Source: Streptomyces sp. MBT65 (GTDB taxonomy: Bacteria > Actinomycetota > Actinomycetes > Streptomycetales > Streptomycetaceae). Taken from it: a DNA stretch of 37,023 bases. Shown here piece by piece: positions 33,634-37,023 of this stretch. The notes below the pieces were generated by a model. The model was given only the letters and a program-made list of their open reading frames with translations. It ran no database searches and was not told the origin of the DNA. Numbering within the stretch: the stretch's first letter is position 1; each line of letters begins with the position of its first letter. Position numbers and translations under genes: made by a program. The stretch lies in contig NZ_JAENRY010000049.1 in assembly GCF_016612545.1 (NCBI RefSeq), positions 1-37,023 of the forward strand. Direction: 5' to 3'.

Positions 33634-33707
33634 GGGGCGGTAGCTCAGCCGGTTAGAGCAGCGGACTCATAATCCGTCGGCCGTGGGTTCGAGTCCCACC
33701 CGCCCCA
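33634..33707 (+). tRNA. tRNA with CAT anticodon (elongator Met or lysidine Ile2)
   Basis: A 74-nt cloverleaf: acceptor GGGGCGG pairs with CCGCCCC, D arm GCTCAGCCGGTTAGAGC, anticodon stem CGGA/TCCG around loop CTCATAA (anticodon CAT), T arm GTGGGTTCGAGTCCCAC. A CCA end is encoded at 33708-33710, unlike in the two Asn genes. First base pair G-C and the absence of an unpaired 5' C rule out initiator tRNA. Whether it is elongator Met or Ile2 cannot be settled by eye. The spacer from the terminator contains GGCGCG...CGCGCC (33602-33628), which could form a hairpin. Confidence 0.93.
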
Positions 33708-33710
33708 CCA

Positions 33711-34435
33711 TGCACCCCCGTGAAATGCGGAAACGTTCATTTTCTGGGTGTCGGATCGTCAACTTTGCCTGAATGGACTGGATCCGCTGCTCGTGGGTTT
33801 GGGGCCAGGTCTGCTTGCGTCGGTGGATGGGCATCTGACCTGCATGGACGTGGGTGGGCGTGCTGTCCCAGCGGTGTTCTGCCCGGTTCTGCCTGAGCAG
33901 GAGCGTGCACTGAGGCCGTCCGGCGGCCGGGGGTACCGGTGGACGCCACGGAGGACTCCCCGACGAGTCGTCCACCTGTGGCACAGGGCGGTTCAGGTGA
34001 GTGCCGGCTGGGTCGCAGCTCCATGAGGAGTGGGTCTGGCGAGGGTCCCGAGGAGCTCAGGAAACTGTCCCAACAAAAACGTCCCTGAGGACGCTCGACC
34101 TCTCCCGTAACCCCTGAGTTCGATTCGGTCGGCGGGCCGTTGAGGCGCTCGATGTTCAGGGCGACGCCATGGAGCGTGACAGCGGTTCTGCATGACGGTC
34201 TGCCGTAGGGATCTGCACGGCGGTTCCGTCCGATGCGGGATGTTGAGCCCGTAGCCCGGCCCTGCACCGCCGTCGCCGACTTCGAGAAGGAAGCCCCGGT
34301 ACTCCGCCGGACGGGTTCCGGGCCCCGAAGGCTGCCGTGCGTCATCCACCCGGGCCGGAGCCGCTACCAGCTCGCGGACCCGACTCCGGATCGTCGCCCC
34401 CATGAATCGAACTGCGGACCATGGAAACGGAACTC
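33711..34435. other. Gene-poor region downstream of the tRNA, possible transposase remnant
   Basis: No convincing intact gene lies in these 725 bp. Several frames are open but read as shadows or low-complexity products. On the minus strand near 34205-34130 the text HGVALNIERLNG resembles the C-terminal end of DDE transposases of Streptomyces insertion sequences (which read like LQHVATAAAINLDRL), and may be a decayed remnant; this is weak. I found no copy of the tRNA 3' end here, and no integrase gene. Confidence 0.3.
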
Positions 34436-35380
34436 TCACCCGTTGAAGTTGGTCCGGCTGCGCCGCAGTTCCTCGGCGGCCTCGTTCTGCCGGCGCTTGT
34501 CGGTGCCCTCGTCGACCGCGGCGGAGAAACCAGGTGTGTGAGGCGAAGTGGTCGTATGCCTCCGGGCCGAAGACGGCGTGGGCGGACGCCGCCTCACCGG
34601 GAGCGTACGGCTCGGTCCGCTTCGCCGGATCCAGATGCGCGTGACGCGCCCGCGCCTGACGGACCACTTGATCGCCGCGCGCCGTCAGCACGGGCAGCCG
34701 CAGCGCGGCGGGCTCTCCGTCCAGCATGGTGAGTCCCCAGGCGACCACCACCATCGCGATCGCTGTCCACGTCGCCACCAGTCCGTACCGCCAGTGCAGG
34801 AAGAGGAACATCATCGGCGCGGCGAGCGGCAGGGTCAGTGCGGTGACCGTCCGGCACCACACCGGGCGAGGAGCCTTGAAGTCGATGAACGCTCCTCTGC
34901 CCCGTAAGTACCCCTCCGCGAGCAGGGTTTGGGCGATCGGGTGCGTGACGCTGTGCGGGGCCACGGAAGCGGGGTTCCGGTAGCTCGCGAGGGACGAGAT
35001 CTTCCGCTCCGTGTCCGAGGTGTCGGGCGCGGGTGTCCGATGGGCGGCCGAGTGCCGCAGGGTCGGCTTCCCGTCGTACGCCGTGCCCGGCTCCAGGACC
35101 CCGCGTGCCACCATGTCGATGATCACTGCCCAGAACGCGCGATGGGTGTCGCCGTCCCCCTGGACGAGGACGGCGACGCCGGCGATACCCGGCCGGAGGT
35201 CGTCGTCCGGTACGGCGTCGGCGGGATCCGGTTTCGCGGCTTCGTAGCGGGCCAGCGCCTCCGTGACGGCCTTGGTCCTGACCCTGTTGTCGCGCGCCAT
35301 GGCTCCCGCCACGAGGGCCGCACGGCCCAGGACGTAACCGGCCCACGCAACCAGGCGATCATCCCGGCAGTCTCAAGCAC
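34436..35380 (-). pseudogene. Frameshifted membrane-protein gene
   Basis: Read in one frame, residues from the GTG at 35380 give VLETAGMIA; a one-base shift near 35355 (GCCTGG, probably once GCCCTGG) continues as LVAWAGYVLGRAALVAGAM and a long natural stretch (RPGIAGVAVLVQGDGDTHRA, two TM helices VWCRTVTALTLPLAAPMMFL and LVATWTAIAMVVVAWGL, then PVLTARGDQVVRQARARH). A second shift near 34528 (an extra T in TGGTTTCTCC) moves to FSAAVDEGTDKRRQNEAAEE and ELRRSRTNFNG, ending at TGA 34438-34436. Without the shift the frame runs on as P/R-rich nonsense to 33993. The layout resembles the C-terminal part of DUF2207-type membrane proteins. So the gene carries two compensable one-base errors, from decay or from sequencing. 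Confidence 0.6.
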
Positions 35381-35531
35381 ATGACCGGAGAGCGGCAAGA
35401 GACAGGCACCGCGCCTCGTTTGCGGCTCGGGCGGTAGGCGACGCGGTCCAGGGCGTCGGCCACTGGAACTGCGGCGGACGGTCTGCGCCGACAGCCACGC
35501 CCGCCTGCCGGTACGACGGCAAGTACCCGGC

Positions 35532-36326
35532 TCAGGCTCGGTTCCAGATGTGCGAGACCCGTACGTCATGCAGCGTGCGCAGTCGCCGCAGTTCCCACCG
35601 CGCGAGCAGCAACAGGCTTACCGGGCCCGTGAGTTGGACCAGCAGGCGCAGCGCGAGGGGGACCCGGTCGTACGTGGGGTCCACGAACGCGAGCGGGAGG
35701 GTCATGGGCAGGATCGGCAGGAGAGGCACAAGTGTCGGCAGAGCGTCGTTGACGTCGGCGGTGCGGCATCCGTTGGAGAGGAGCAGAAGTCCGCCGGACC
35801 CGCCGAAGAGCAGGAGCCACAGTGCGCAGGCGGCGCTCAGGGGTGAGGTCGGCGGCCAGTGGGAACCGGTGTTCCGGAACAGCACGACGGCGGCTTCGAC
35901 CAGGACGAAGGCGAGGAAGGCGCCGCGCCACCGGGACGCCGCCGCCCGTCTGCGTCCCTTGGGTGCCATGGAGACAGCTGCGAGGGCCAACAGGAAGAGC
36001 AGTTCGAGGATGAGGAGGCCGAGGGAGAAACTCTCGTACAGCTGTCCGGGTATCTCGCGCAGGGGAACGAGGTGGAGGGCCAGCCAGGCGCAGACGGTCA
36101 GCGTGATCGCCAGCACCGTGCGCCAGAACCGGACTCGTTCGATCAGGGGGTCGATGACCCGGCCTGGACGGGTCGGTGTGCACATCCGGTGGGCGGCGAT
36201 CACCGGAATGAGCCAGCCGAGCCACCACAGCACCCCGCGCCCTGCCGGCGGGACCGGACCGAACAGAGTCGGCGGTGCCGCCGCCCTCGGTGCGGCACCT
36301 GGCCGCCCCGTACCCTGAGACATCAT
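35532..36326 (-). CDS. Hypothetical multi-spanning membrane protein
   Basis: The 264-residue product starts at ATG 36326 with GAGGA 6-7 nt upstream. It has about six to seven hydrophobic segments (WWLGWLIPVIAAH, VLAITLTVCAWLALHLV, LGLLILELLFLLALAAVSM, AFLAFVLVEAAVVLF, ACALWLLLFGGSGGLLLL, LPILPMTLPLAFVD, LVQLTGPVSLLLLARW). The C-terminus (RRLRTLHDVRVSHIWNRA) is basic. No family is recognised; the frame is intact, unlike its two neighbours. It is on the same strand as both frameshifted genes and may have formed an operon with them. A longer frame back to 36776 reads as a shadow of the upstream gene. Confidence 0.7.
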   Translation of the reverse strand: MMSQGTGRPGAAPRAAAPPTLFGPVPPAGRGVLWWLGWLIPVIAAHRMCTPTRPGRVIDPLIERVRFWRTVLAITLTVCAWLALHLVPLREIPGQLYESFSLGLLILELLFLLALAAVSMAPKGRRRAAASRWRGAFLAFVLVEAAVVLFRNTGSHWPPTSPLSAACALWLLLFGGSGGLLLLSNGCRTADVNDALPTLVPLLPILPMTLPLAFVDPTYDRVPLALRLLVQLTGPVSLLLLARWELRRLRTLHDVRVSHIWNRA

Positions 36327-36360
36327 GTCGTCCTCGCTGTAGCACCGCCGGGATCCGTGA

Positions 36361-36972
36361 TCATCGCGGTAACAAGGCCTGCGTGTCGGCGGAACCGGTG
36401 CTTTCGACCGGGACATGGTCACGACCACCGGGCGAGACAGCTGACAGGCGGCCCTGCGGCAGGCCCGGCAACTCCGCGGCCGCGTAGTCGGAGAGATGCC
36501 ACTCGCGGTGACGGGAGAAGCCGTGACCGACCGGCGCGCCGAGCATGATCCGGTGTACCTGGGGCCGGTGTTCGGGCCCGCTCGGACGGTTCCTGCTCCT
36601 GTGCGGCGGCGGGCGGCAGCACCGGTGTCCGGCACACCTGGCGATGATGGTGATCCGAGTCCAGCAGGGCGAGTGCCGGCAGCCGCTCGGTCTCCTCGGA
36701 GGACCACCCGCAGGTGTGCTGAGTCGGAGCCGCCTCCGGACAGATGTTCTTCGTCCCGTGGGGATCGGTGAGCCACGCCAGGCCCAGCCGTCGGCGGTCA
36801 CGGGCTCGAGAGCGGCGGCAGAACGGTGGCTGTGGCTCCGGCGGACGGGGTCCCGGGGTGCCTTCAAGAAGACACTGAGCGGAACACCCGAGTCGAGCGA
36901 CGGGACGATCCCGAAGCCGCGCCGACGGGCCCGAGCGGCGGCTCCGCGCAGGGCAGCGGTCAGCGGTGGCAT
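36361..36972 (-). pseudogene. Probable frameshifted gene of unknown function
   Basis: The ATG at 36972 overlaps the TGA of an upstream frame (TGATG), which suggests a real coupled start. The text MPPLTAALRGAAARARRRGF, then VPSLDSGVPLSVFL and SAAALEPVTADG reads as protein in one frame; near 36785 (GGCTGG, perhaps once GGCCTGG) the plausible text moves to another frame: LGLAWLTDPHGTKNICPEA, PTQHTCGWSSEETERLPALA and LLDSDHHHRQVC. Near 36580 it returns to the first frame: HRIMLGAPVGHGFSRHREW, HLSDYAAAELPGL, ending at TGA 36363-36361. In either uncorrected frame the middle is R/P-rich nonsense. I infer two one-base shifts. No family is recognised. Confidence 0.45.
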
Positions 36973-37023
36973 CACCGCACCCCGTCGCCTCCGACAGGGA
37001 AGACGATCGCCCCGCCCGCCAAG
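36972..37023 (-). CDS. C-terminal end of a gene that continues beyond the window
   Basis: The last 17 codons before a TGA at 36974-36972 read LAGGAIVFPVGGDGVR, a natural C-terminus, and the stop overlaps the next start as TGATG. Only this tail is visible, so no function can be given. Confidence 0.4.
   Translation of the reverse strand, partial: LAGGAIVFPVGGDGVR

Noticed and set aside
33667..33984. Minus-strand frame ending in VGRVGLEPTADGL
   Set aside because: This text is the well-known false translation of a tRNA antisense strand; the tRNA explains it.
33711..37023. Integrated element with attL/attR at a tRNA end
   Set aside because: I looked for a second copy of the tRNA 3' ends (GGTTCGAGTCC and the CCGCCCCACCA end) and found none, and no integrase is visible. 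An element could still extend past the window.

Overview
The window is very GC-rich, packed with overlapping genes, almost free of TTA codons, and carries typical Streptomyces families: an HrdA-like sigma factor beside dnaG, a WhiJ-type XRE/DUF397/ATP-binding trio, many membrane and secreted proteins, and leaderless starts. I read it as a piece of a Streptomyces chromosome, or of a close relative. All calls come from reading the sequence; no database search was possible.

Layout. 1-2.0 kb: two co-directional genes of unknown function, the first cut by the window edge. 2.0-4.4 kb: a TetR regulator divergent from a DHA2-type MFS exporter, with five similar half-palindromic sites filling the intergenic region at about 20-bp steps. 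4.4-6.1 kb: an ECF sigma factor overlapping a membrane-anchored anti-sigma-like gene, divergent from a small secreted protein with two 30-residue repeats. 6.2-8.4 kb: a WhiJ-type trio (DUF397, XRE/DUF5753, HATPase); the HATPase frame runs on through a convergent GNAT acetyltransferase gene. 8.5-15.7 kb: a two-component system, a lipoprotein, a membrane-fusion adaptor, an ABC ATPase, a MacB/FtsX-type permease and a second paralogous lipoprotein. 16-20.3 kb: an acyltransferase with an in-frame TTA codon, an M4 metalloprotease, a gamma-glutamylcyclotransferase-like protein and a SanA/DUF218 protein. 20.4-27.4 kb: housekeeping-type genes (sirohydrochlorin chelatase-like, dGTPase, ferredoxin-reductase-like flavoprotein, dnaG, hrdA-like sigma). 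27.5-33.1 kb: a heterodimeric ABC exporter, a xylulokinase and a small YtxH-like protein. 33.3-33.7 kb: two tandem tRNA-Asn genes, a terminator and a CAU-anticodon tRNA. 33.7-37.0 kb: a low-coherence tail with one intact membrane-protein gene and two genes whose plausible protein sequence jumps between frames.

The most interesting unit is 8.5-15.7 kb. The sensor kinase ectodomain and both lipoproteins share a pattern of four spaced cysteines and C-[LMV]-[RN]-type motifs, which suggests that the sensor and the lipoproteins carry the same kind of extracytoplasmic domain. Both lipoprotein genes have almost the same promoter, with a direct repeat (CWGACAGG) spaced exactly 22 bp, as expected for an OmpR-type regulator, and a -10 element nearly touching the start codon. 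I infer a regulon in which the response regulator switches on the adaptor/ABC efflux operon and two sensor-like lipoproteins, which may feed back on sensing.
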